Both the position numbers and the translations under genes were made by a program. Of a stretch of DNA of 7,852 bases, positions 1-6,603 are shown in pieces (within the stretch, counting starts at the first letter, position 1; every line of letters begins with the position of its first letter). Below the pieces are notes generated by a model. The model made no database searches. It was not told where the DNA came from and worked only from the letters and a program-made list of their open reading frames with translations. Source of the DNA: Candidatus Aminicenantota bacterium. Its GTDB lineage: Bacteria; Acidobacteriota; Aminicenantia; UBA2199. The DNA lies in the NCBI GenBank assembly GCA_030671465.1, contig DAOVIP010000076.1:1-7852 (forward strand), written 5' to 3'.

Positions 1-1
1 A

Positions 2-94
2 TTTCTTTCCTATTCCAATAACATGTTGCTCCTCTTTTCCCTGCCCTTTTCTCTGTTGATCATGGTATTAATCAATAATCTGGAGAGGTCATGA
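2..94 (+). CDS. C-terminal end of a SEDS-family (FtsW/RodA/SpoVE-like) protein, 5' truncated
   Basis: This reading frame enters from the left edge and runs 30 codons to a TGA at 92-94. It encodes FLSYSNNMLLLF followed by a hydrophobic stretch and a short polar tail (NNLERS). SEDS glycosyltransferases end in a loop of the type P-F-x-S-Y-G-G-S-S followed by one last transmembrane helix, and the FLSY-loop-plus-helix layout here fits that end. The usual GGSS is replaced by SNNM, so the protein would be divergent. The stop overlaps the ATG of the following penicillin-binding protein (ATGA, 91-94), which indicates translational coupling. SEDS proteins polymerise lipid II into glycan strands and work with class B PBPs, so the neighbour supports the call. 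Only the last helix is visible; any other polytopic membrane protein is possible on sequence alone. Confidence 0.55.
   Translation, partial: FLSYSNNMLLLFSLPFSLLIMVLINNLERS
82..88 (+). promoter_or_regulatory. Ribosome binding site of the large PBP gene
   Basis: The purine run GGAGAGG lies just before the ATG at 91, with GGAG ending five bases upstream. It lies inside the end of the upstream coding frame, consistent with coupled translation, and supports the ATG at 91 as the start. Confidence 0.6.
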
Positions 95-3000
95 AAAAAA
101 GCTTTTTTATTTTTATTCTGGTTCTTTTATTGATGATCTCTTTAATACTGCTGAGGATCCAATCCATTTCCTTTCCCAAAGAGGGTGGGGATGAAACCGA
201 GATTATCTATCTGGAGGAATTTCAGGATGACGACCGTATCTTAAAAATATTTTCAAAAAATGATCATTTTTATATTAAACCATTTATCTATGAGATCCAA
301 CTGAATGGCCAGGATATCAACACCGAAATGGAAATCTATCACAACGATATCATTTCAGCCAGAACCAAACAATTTCGCTTTGAAATTCAACCAAAAGTCC
401 GATCCTTTAAAAAAATCTTTCAGCGACCACTTAGGGAAATCCTGCCGCTTCCCGGTAATGAGAAATTTATCGGGGGGTGGATGTCTCCCATCCAAAGACG
501 GATTTTGTCTTCCAAAAGGGATAAGCAACTGTTGAAAAAACTGATCATTGAACTGGAACCGGAACTTTTGCAGAAAATAATTCCTGCAAGAAACGAATTT
601 GGTGGGCGCCTGATTCACCTCAGGCGAAAAAAGACCGGGGCTGGCATCCAGATCAAGTCCGAAGCGGTCAATATGATACGAATTCAAAATTTCAACTCCC
701 AATCAATCGAAAAAAACCAATGGATCGGCTTGAAATCAGGTGATGTCTTTAAATTCCGCAATCAGGGCTCGGGTCCCGCCCTGCAAATAAAATTCGATTT
801 TAACCGGGTGAAATCCAGAATGTTCAGGGGCCCCCGGGGCCAGGAAAAACTGGTCTCTACCGATATCATCTATCTCATCGTTTCCTACCTGAAAAAGAAC
901 CAAACCGTTTCACCGGCATCGCCTATCACCGCCTATCTGAAGTCATTGGATAAAGGGAATCGTTACCGGATCCAAAAAAGCAAGGACAACCTGTTCCTGG
1001 GGAAAAAGGGTCTTTTCCTGTTCAGTCTGAGACCGGACAAATTGCTGAACCGCCAGTACATTCCCGATGCGGTTCACGAAGGCGGTATCATGGACATCAA
1101 AGAAATGCTGGACCGTAAAATGCTGTACCGCAAGCAGAATAATTTCTACCCGGTTGATCCGGTCTTTTTGGATCAGGTCAGGGAAATTGTCACCCTGAAA
1201 AAATCCGATTTAAATGAATTCCTGAAGCAGCATCATATTGAATGGATGGATTTCCACAGCCAGAAGGAAATTGAACATTACCTGGTTCAGGCTGAAACAA
1301 GGATCCGGAAAATGAAAAAAAAGGGCAATTGGAATTGGTTTTGCCGGGAAATTAAAAAAATGAACAACCTTTATTTCCTGAAAGGACTTGGGATTAAAGT
1401 CAATGATGATATCAAATATCGGGTATTTTACCGGGTGGGAAATATTTCCTGGATTCCGGCGGAAACCTGGTCACGGGATATTCCCCAAGTATCCGGTATA
1501 GAAGATTATTATTGGGGTCCCTTGATAAAAGATTCCAAGGAGGTTGAATTCAGGATTGATTTCAACCGGCCTCCCGGCCGGGTCCGACTGCTTTCGGTGG
1601 CCGATTACCGCTTTAGTCCGGAGGGAAGACATTTTACACGGAGAAATTTTTTCGACGGGGTACAGGACATACCTCTCGGTCGAAATGAAAACAGGCTCTA
1701 TGTAAAAATTTTTAATATTCTCGACTTCAACCGAAGCATCAGTACTGCCAGCCTCCAGCTGAAGGCTGATATTAAAACCTCTATGTCAAATAAATTGAGT
1801 ATCTTCACCGATGAAACCTGGAGTTCATCCATTGATATGACTCACTGGATGGCGGTTCGCCTGAATCCCTATTTCAGTGCTTCGGATGATGCGGCTGCGG
1901 ATATAAAATCCATCTGGTATAACGAGGATTGGAATCCCATTTTCAGGGGGGCCAAGCACCGGTATTTTAAAAAAGATTTCAGGCTTGATTCCCGACCGCT
2001 TTCCTCCAGTTGGAGAATATTTACTTTAGGACAATATCTGCTTTGGATCAACGATCAACCGATTGTGAATCCGGAAGATTTTACCCGGGCTCTCCGACCG
2101 GGACTTAACACCCTGATGGTAATGATTTCCAAAAAAGGATATTTGAAAAAATTTCTCCGGAGCAGGCTCTTCAAAATAAAAAACAACCAAATCGTTTTGC
2201 AGCAAAAAATCCTGCGCAGATCCAGTTTTGTGCGGGGGAAGGGAAGTAAAAAACCCACCATTTTTGATACCCAAAAGCAAGTACTGGCCTACAGTGTGAA
2301 AATCAATGATAAATTTCACCGTTTTTATTCTCCGGTTGCCAGCTCCGAGCTGCAAGCCATTGTGGGCAGCGCTAAAATCGGACCCTGGGGTATCGAACAG
2401 GTTTTTCATAACCTTCATAAGCAAAAGGGAGTCAGTGAGATTCATCTGACCCTGAACTCCGAATGGCAGAAGATTGCTGTCCGTCACCTGTTCTCCCTTC
2501 TGGGGGATATCAAGAAAAGGGAATCCGTGAACCCGGTTTATCTGAATTTGAAAGATCGTCTCATCCGAACCGAAAACCAGCTGTCCCGGGCCCGTATCGA
2601 ACTCATGACCCTGAAGGATGAACACTATCGGGCGATGACCATGAGGAATATCATCGATATGCAAAACCGGATTGAGTCTTTGAAAACCGAAATCAACAAA
2701 ATCAAAAATTATTTCTACGAAGCATCCATGGTTATCATGAATTCCAGGGGACAGATATTGGTTTCCGCCTGTTACCCCTATGATGAAAAGAGCATGCAAA
2801 TACTCAACGGCTCATTGTTGAAACCCTATCGTGCCTATGAAGTTCCGGAACTGAATCGAGCCTGGAAATGGAGATACAATCCCGGTTCAACAGCCAAAGT
2901 GCTTGATTCAATTGCCTTTTTGCATTCACTTTCACAAGAACATCAGGTCACCGGTGGTTATGAATTTCCCCATCTGAAACATTTACTGAATTCCACCAGT

Positions 3001-3954
3001 GATTTTTCCCATTTCCCCAGAAATGATCTGAAAGGCAGCCGGATGCTAAACGGGAAACAGGTCTTTTTTCAACTTCAGAATTTCAGGGGACACAATATTC
3101 CCTATGGATTTTGCTCATTGAAAGATGCCCTGACCCATTCGTACAACACCTATTTTGCTTACCTGGCCCTGCACCATAACCGCATGTTAACCCTTGACAG
3201 TGCCCTTTATAAAAAGGATAGCTACTTTATTTCAAAATCCAATATACCTTTGGAAAAAACCTACCGTGACTATCCGGTACTTGAATTTGCCGAGAAACTC
3301 GGATTCAACAGAAGAATTGACCTGCTGGCCAACTTGAACCAAACCGAAATTGGCCGGTTTTTAAACCGGAGCCCCTATGATGCCTTTACCAGCGTCGAAT
3401 CGGTTTTTCCGGTGAATGCCTATACCCCAAGTGATATTGCCTATTTCTCCATCGGACAGAGTGACCTCCAGTTGACCACCCTGCAGAACTCCCTTGTGGT
3501 GTCCACCATATTGAATAACGGATGTCTGTTCTATCCCTCGGTGATAAAATCAATCAACATGTATAATTCTGTGGATAAAAAAATAGAGATGATTGAACCG
3601 GACCCTGAAAAAAGCATGTCCAGGATATTCGACCCGGATATTGCCGAACAGATCAAACAGGCCATGAAAAATATAGTTGATTCGGGTACGGCGGGCGGGG
3701 TGTTTTCGAGGGAATTGAAAAAGGGCCGGTCATTTTATGCCAAGACCGGCACAGCTGAGACCAAATTTTACCGGGATCATTCACTTTTTGTGGGATTTGT
3801 GATTTTCCGGAATGGAGAAAAAATCATTTTTTCAACCGTGGTTCCCCGGTCCGGGACCGGTGCTGCGGTTGCCGGGCGCTTAACCGCAAGGATCATCCAA
3901 GACATCATTGAATTTGAAAATAAAAACCCGAATCGCCCGGATAATCCGTACTGA
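91..3954 (+). CDS. Large PbpA-like class B penicillin-binding protein (peptidoglycan transpeptidase) with jelly-roll extension
   Basis: This is a 1287-residue membrane-anchored D,D-transpeptidase that should cross-link peptidoglycan outside the inner membrane. Residues 4-22 form an uncleaved signal anchor after MKK. Residues 23-450 are basic, unassigned sequence. Residues about 570-700 resemble the jelly-roll domain next to many glycosidases: ETW at 575-577, RYFKKDF at 624-630, LWIND at 651-655, RPGLNTLMV at 669-677. Residues about 455-560 may be a second copy. A canonical PbpA-like module follows: TIFD at 723-726, LAYS at 732-735, RFYSP at 744-748, IVGS at 757-760, GIEQ at 767-770, and LTLNSEWQ at 786-793. 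The transpeptidase motifs are intact: S933-T-A-K936, S1017-Y-N1019 and K1218-T-G-T-A-E. A charged coiled coil (about 815-876) is inserted in the transpeptidase fold. There is no glycosyltransferase domain and no PASTA repeat. The usual class B length is about 500-750 residues. The start is supported by GGAGAGG and the overlap with the SEDS-like gene. Confidence 0.9.
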   Translation: MKKSFFIFILVLLLMISLILLRIQSISFPKEGGDETEIIYLEEFQDDDRILKIFSKNDHFYIKPFIYEIQLNGQDINTEMEIYHNDIISARTKQFRFEIQPKVRSFKKIFQRPLREILPLPGNEKFIGGWMSPIQRRILSSKRDKQLLKKLIIELEPELLQKIIPARNEFGGRLIHLRRKKTGAGIQIKSEAVNMIRIQNFNSQSIEKNQWIGLKSGDVFKFRNQGSGPALQIKFDFNRVKSRMFRGPRGQEKLVSTDIIYLIVSYLKKNQTVSPASPITAYLKSLDKGNRYRIQKSKDNLFLGKKGLFLFSLRPDKLLNRQYIPDAVHEGGIMDIKEMLDRKMLYRKQNNFYPVDPVFLDQVREIVTLKKSDLNEFLKQHHIEWMDFHSQKEIEHYLVQAETRIRKMKKKGNWNWFCREIKKMNNLYFLKGLGIKVNDDIKYRVFYRVGNISWIPAETWSRDIPQVSGIEDYYWGPLIKDSKEVEFRIDFNRPPGRVRLLSVADYRFSPEGRHFTRRNFFDGVQDIPLGRNENRLYVKIFNILDFNRSISTASLQLKADIKTSMSNKLSIFTDETWSSSIDMTHWMAVRLNPYFSASDDAAADIKSIWYNEDWNPIFRGAKHRYFKKDFRLDSRPLSSSWRIFTLGQYLLWINDQPIVNPEDFTRALRPGLNTLMVMISKKGYLKKFLRSRLFKIKNNQIVLQQKILRRSSFVRGKGSKKPTIFDTQKQVLAYSVKINDKFHRFYSPVASSELQAIVGSAKIGPWGIEQVFHNLHKQKGVSEIHLTLNSEWQKIAVRHLFSLLGDIKKRESVNPVYLNLKDRLIRTENQLSRARIELMTLKDEHYRAMTMRNIIDMQNRIESLKTEINKIKNYFYEASMVIMNSRGQILVSACYPYDEKSMQILNGSLLKPYRAYEVPELNRAWKWRYNPGSTAKVLDSIAFLHSLSQEHQVTGGYEFPHLKHLLNSTSDFSHFPRNDLKGSRMLNGKQVFFQLQNFRGHNIPYGFCSLKDALTHSYNTYFAYLALHHNRMLTLDSALYKKDSYFISKSNIPLEKTYRDYPVLEFAEKLGFNRRIDLLANLNQTEIGRFLNRSPYDAFTSVESVFPVNAYTPSDIAYFSIGQSDLQLTTLQNSLVVSTILNNGCLFYPSVIKSINMYNSVDKKIEMIEPDPEKSMSRIFDPDIAEQIKQAMKNIVDSGTAGGVFSRELKKGRSFYAKTGTAETKFYRDHSLFVGFVIFRNGEKIIFSTVVPRSGTGAAVAGRLTARIIQDIIEFENKNPNRPDNPY

Positions 3955-3956
3955 CT

Positions 3957-3985
3957 TTGACTATTTTTTGTTAATTTGCTATTTT
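3957..3985 (+). promoter_or_regulatory. Candidate sigma70-type promoter after the PBP gene
   Basis: TTGACT (3957-3962) resembles a -35 box with five of six consensus bases. It is followed by a 17-base spacer and TATTTT (3980-3985), which matches four of six bases of a -10 box. The same AT-rich stretch also partly fits the Bacteroidetes-type TTTG...TAnnTTTG pattern. The site lies directly after the PBP stop and could give the downstream genes their own transcript. The start point would fall near 3992, leaving almost no leader before the ATG at 4001. That is a reason for caution, and AT-rich gaps often yield such matches by chance. Confidence 0.3.
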
Positions 3986-4038
3986 GAAAGCAGGTGAACC
4001 ATGACAAAATTGTTATTATGGCTGTTATTATTATTTTC

Positions 4039-4068
4039 ATGATGGCCCATGGCTCTGCTGGCCATCAT
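4039..4068 (+). repeat. Perfect 9-bp inverted repeat (hairpin) containing the in-frame TGA
   Basis: ATGATGGCC (4039-4047) and GGCCATCAT (4060-4068) are exact reverse complements separated by 12 bases. The TGA at 4040-4042 and two possible restart codons (ATG 4042 in another frame, ATG 4049 in frame) lie in or next to the stem-loop. No run of T follows, so it is not a typical intrinsic terminator. It could affect translation of the downstream frame. Confidence 0.6.
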
Positions 4069-4192
4069 CCTTTACCCCTTTGTATGGTTGCTGATGTTGC
4101 CCCTTCGCTTACTGGGAATGACCGTTGATGCGGTTTTTGATCTGATCAAGGCCATCATTACCTTACCGGCCCGGGTTTTCAGAAAGATATAA
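4049..4192 (+). CDS. Small membrane protein (47 aa), downstream part of the interrupted frame
   Basis: Starting at ATG 4049 this frame encodes 47 residues beginning MALLAIILYPFVWLLMLPLR and ending in the basic LPARVFRKI. It has one strong hydrophobic segment at residues 1-20, a positively charged flank, then an amphipathic stretch (VDAVFDLIKAIITLP). No strong ribosome binding site precedes 4049, so translation may depend on ribosomes terminating at the TGA seven bases upstream. The next gene begins 19 bases after its stop. I do not recognise a function. The reading frame clearly extends upstream through the TGA, so the intact ancestral protein was probably about 64 residues. Confidence 0.5.
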   Translation: MALLAIILYPFVWLLMLPLRLLGMTVDAVFDLIKAIITLPARVFRKI

Positions 4193-4211
4193 GCGGGTAG
4201 GGGATTATCTT

Positions 4212-5096
4212 TTGAAAATACTGAACGTTATCCCCCTGCTGCTACTAACCGCAGTCAGTCTCATGCCCCAGAAAAATTCGTTAAACAAAATTTTTCTCCA
4301 ACTTCCGGATAACTTATCTCTTTGGAAAAAATCGTCAACCTTCGAGATCTACGGACCGGAAAATCTGTTTGATTATATAAACGGTGGTGCCGAACTCTAT
4401 CTCTCCTATGGTTTCAAACAGCTTTTATCCTGCAAATACACAGGAAAAGACCATCCGGATATCACCATTGATCTGTTTGATATGGGTGACTCATATCAGG
4501 CCTTTGGTGTTTTTTCCCACAGTCGGGAGACCATTGATGATTCCATCGGCCAGGGTTGTGAATACGGAGGAGGGTTGTTGATTTTCTGGAAGGGGCAATT
4601 TTACGTTTCCATTCTGGCCTATCCCGAAACCGAAGCGGCCCATCAGGCAATCTTGCATATCGGCCGGGAAATTGCAGGCACCATAGGGGAGAAAGGTCAG
4701 CTTCCCCCTATCCTGAAATTGCTGCCCCAGGAAGACCTGGTCCAAGAATCCATCCGCTATTTCAATCATTACATCTGGCTGAACAGCCATTATTTCATAT
4801 CCAATGACAACCTTTTGCACATTGATCGGCATACGGAAGCGGTTCTGGCCCAGTATAAAAAAGGATTCGGAAAATATTTTATGCTCCTGGTGGTATATCC
4901 GGATATTGAAAAGGCACAGAGAGCCTATTCGGACTTCAGGAAGTATTACCTGAAGGATTCGGCCAGTGGTATCGAAAATATCCAGGACAACCGTTGGGCC
5001 GGATGTCAAATCCGAAGTAAACGGCTGTGGCTGGTATTTAATGCCGGCAGTAAAAAAGAGATTGATGATATTTTTAGCCGTTTATTGGTGGAATAA
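4212..5096 (+). CDS. Secreted DUF6599-like protein of unknown function
   Basis: This 294-residue protein has an N-terminal hydrophobic signal (LNVIPLLLLTAVSLMP, residues 4-19) with no lipobox cysteine, so export to the periplasm is likely. The mature part starts with LPDNLSLW (31-38). It carries the striking block NLFDYINGGAELYLSYGF (51-68), then ITIDLFDMGDSYQAFGVFS (84-102). That combination matches what I recall of DUF6599, a family without known function; the name is from memory. Two stretches look alike, FYVSILAYPETEAAHQA (130-146) and YFMLLVVYPDIEKAQRA (222-238), suggesting two related lobes. No catalytic motif is evident. The start is TTG with AGGGG at 4199-4203, eight bases upstream; the only nearby ATG would remove the signal peptide. 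It lies 39 bases before the Tat-exported DUF362 gene, probably in the same transcript. Confidence 0.75.
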   Translation: MKILNVIPLLLLTAVSLMPQKNSLNKIFLQLPDNLSLWKKSSTFEIYGPENLFDYINGGAELYLSYGFKQLLSCKYTGKDHPDITIDLFDMGDSYQAFGVFSHSRETIDDSIGQGCEYGGGLLIFWKGQFYVSILAYPETEAAHQAILHIGREIAGTIGEKGQLPPILKLLPQEDLVQESIRYFNHYIWLNSHYFISNDNLLHIDRHTEAVLAQYKKGFGKYFMLLVVYPDIEKAQRAYSDFRKYYLKDSASGIENIQDNRWAGCQIRSKRLWLVFNAGSKKEIDDIFSRLLVE

Positions 5097-5124
5097 ATAA
5101 GACAATCACATTATCTATAGTACC

Positions 5125-5130
5125 AGGAGA
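5125..5130 (+). promoter_or_regulatory. Ribosome binding site of the DUF362-like gene
   Basis: AGGAGA sits five bases before the ATG at 5136, a near-ideal Shine-Dalgarno sequence. It fixes the start so that the twin-arginine motif is at residues 8-14. Confidence 0.6.
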
Positions 5131-5135
5131 TCACC

Positions 5136-6041
5136 ATGAAAAAGAAAACCAGTATTTCCAGAAGGGAATTCTTAAAAAGCTCTTCCATGGCCGCAGTTGG
5201 AAGCACACTTTTTATAGCTTCCGGTGGGAAGAAAAACCTGACTGAAGAACCGGTCCGGCAGAGAGCAACCGTGGTCATGGTCAGGGATCCGGCCGTACTG
5301 GATAGTTCGGGCCAGCCTGTATTCGAAGTTGTGCTCCGTATGTTGGATCAAGGAGTCACCACCCTTATGGGGGAAAAGAACCCGGTTGACTGCTGGAAAA
5401 AAATATTAAAAAAAGATGACATTGTAGGCATCAAGAGCAATGTCTGGCGCTTCATTCCCACCACCGCCCAGGTGGAAAATGCCATTAAAAGAAGGATCAT
5501 GGATGCCGGAATTCCGGAAAACCGCATCGGAGTAGGGGACCGGGGAATCCTGAGGCAGAAAATCTTTAAATATGCCACGGCCCTGATCAATGCCCGGCCT
5601 ATGCGATCCCACCACTGGTCCGGGGTGGGAAGCCTGATAAAAAACTATATTATGTTCGTACCCCATCCCACTGAGTATCACCCGGATTCATGCGCGGATC
5701 TGGCCACCATATGGAAACTCCCGATTGTAAAGGATAAAACCCGCTTAAATATCCTGGTCATGTTCACCCCCCAGTTTCACGGTGTTGGGCCCCATAATTT
5801 CAATCCCAAATATGTCTGGAAATACCATGGAATGATTATCGGTTTTGATCCCGTTGCAGTGGATTCAACCGGTGTCCGCATCCTTCAGGCCAAGCGAAAT
5901 GATTATTTCGGAGAGATGCGTCCCCTGAATCCGCCTCCCAAACATGTTTTCTTGGCTGATTCCCGTCATCATCTGGGAACTGCGGATCCGAATAAAATAA
6001 AACTCATAAAACTGGGTTATAAAGAAAATATTTTGATATAG
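5136..6041 (+). CDS. Tat-exported DUF362 domain protein
   Basis: This 301-residue protein begins with a twin-arginine signal: S8-R-R-E-F-L-K14, then a mildly hydrophobic stretch (SSSMAAVGSTLFIASGG). It should therefore cross the inner membrane folded. The mature part shows DUF362 hallmarks: DDIVGIKSN (94-102), ENRIGVGDRG (128-137), INARPMRSHHWSG followed by SLIKNYI (151-172), and GFDPVAVDSTGVRIL (236-250). DUF362 proteins often carry a C-terminal ferredoxin-like 4Fe-4S domain. Here there is none: the few cysteines are scattered and no CxxCxxC motif is present. Tat export without an Fe-S cluster suggests another cofactor or a folded complex, which is inference. The His-rich segment HHW at 159-161 is a candidate ligand site. 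The biochemical function of this family is not established. It follows the DUF6599-like gene by 39 bases, and the next gene starts 25 bases after its stop. Confidence 0.82.
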   Translation: MKKKTSISRREFLKSSSMAAVGSTLFIASGGKKNLTEEPVRQRATVVMVRDPAVLDSSGQPVFEVVLRMLDQGVTTLMGEKNPVDCWKKILKKDDIVGIKSNVWRFIPTTAQVENAIKRRIMDAGIPENRIGVGDRGILRQKIFKYATALINARPMRSHHWSGVGSLIKNYIMFVPHPTEYHPDSCADLATIWKLPIVKDKTRLNILVMFTPQFHGVGPHNFNPKYVWKYHGMIIGFDPVAVDSTGVRILQAKRNDYFGEMRPLNPPPKHVFLADSRHHLGTADPNKIKLIKLGYKENILI

Positions 6042-6066
6042 ATAGATATATGTGGTGCATGGATGA

Positions 6067-6603
6067 ATGAGGATGAAAAGCTGTAAAAAATTTATATTAT
6101 TAAACCAAATTCTCTTGTTAAGTTTATCGATTATCATATTCAATAATTGTGGAAAAGGAAAGAGCGATGAAGATTTGATTTTGGAACTGGTGGAATCAAT
6201 GGAAAAATTGATCGAAGATCACTATACGGCTAATATCCTCGATTTGTTAACCGAAAATTTCCGGGATATGGAAAACCGTTCAAAGGATGACATGGAAACC
6301 GTATTGAACCAATACTTTGAAGAATATTCCGGGATCGTGGTCAATATTTTAGCCACCCATTTCAAGGTTTTGAAACCGGCCCAGGCTGAAATCCAGACCG
6401 ATGTCTCTCTCTCCCACGGAGCCGCTAAAATGTTCAGAAAAATCGTTGCCTATTCCGGACAAACCTACCGATTCACCATCAGCCTAAAAAAAACGGATCA
6501 GAAATGGAAGGTTTTTTATGCCGAGTGGAGATATGTTTATCTCGAAGAACTGTTTCCGGAATCCATGAAAATATTAAAAAAGTTGTTTCCGAAACTTCGA
6601 TGA
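6067..6603 (+). CDS. Putative lipoprotein with NTF2/SnoaL-like fold
   Basis: This 178-residue protein has a basic N-terminus, a hydrophobic run (residues 8-25) and Cys28 in the context IIFNNC-GKG. That is an atypical lipobox, so lipidation is plausible but not certain. The mature part follows the order usual for small NTF2-like proteins: two helices (LILELVESMEKLIEDHYTA), a short LLTENFRD segment, a helix (METVLNQYFEEYSG), then strands ending in KWKVFYAEWRYV. It resembles small exported NTF2-family proteins of other bacteria, recalled and not searched. No catalytic residues can be named, so a binding or structural role is likelier than an enzyme. The start could be ATG 6067 or ATG 6073; neither has a strong ribosome binding site. 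Its stop overlaps the start of the next gene by four bases. Confidence 0.7.
   Translation: MRMKSCKKFILLNQILLLSLSIIIFNNCGKGKSDEDLILELVESMEKLIEDHYTANILDLLTENFRDMENRSKDDMETVLNQYFEEYSGIVVNILATHFKVLKPAQAEIQTDVSLSHGAAKMFRKIVAYSGQTYRFTISLKKTDQKWKVFYAEWRYVYLEELFPESMKILKKLFPKLR

Larger units (their letters stand above)
4001..4192 (+). other. Small hydrophobic reading frame interrupted by an in-frame TGA
   Basis: A good ribosome binding site (AGGTGA, 3992-3997) precedes ATG at 4001. The frame encodes MTKLLLWLLLLFS, then TGA at 4040-4042. It continues in the same frame as WPMALLAIILYPFVWLL and onward to TAA at 4190-4192, 63 sense codons in all. Both halves are hydrophobic and read naturally as one small membrane protein ending in a basic tail (LPARVFRKI). 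From memory this pattern resembles small conserved bacterial proteins with a WPLALLA...LYPLVWLL core, a recollection not checked here. The TGA lies in the left arm of a perfect hairpin (4039-4068). It may be a nonsense mutation, a sequence error, a short leader ORF followed by reinitiation at 4049, or recoding. Other genes here use TGA as a normal stop. Confidence 0.5.

Noticed and set aside
2026..2799. Long minus-strand open frame (257 codons) opposite the PBP gene
   Set aside because: It is fully contained in the strongly supported PBP gene, encodes a composition without recognisable domains, and lacks a convincing ribosome binding site; it is a shadow frame.
3354..3369. Palindrome CCGGTTT-tt-AAACCGG
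   Set aside because: It lies within the PBP coding sequence, has a two-base loop too short for a stable RNA hairpin, and is explained by the codons for the peptide FLNR.
3845..3859. Inverted repeat CCGGTCC-G-GGACCGG near the end of the PBP gene
   Set aside because: It is inside coding sequence about 100 bases before the stop, with no T-run, and the one-base loop cannot form a normal hairpin.
4001..4192. Genetic code in which TGA means Trp
   Set aside because: TGA ends three other frames here exactly where the next start lies or the protein ends (92-94, 3952-3954, 6601-6603), so it works as a normal stop.
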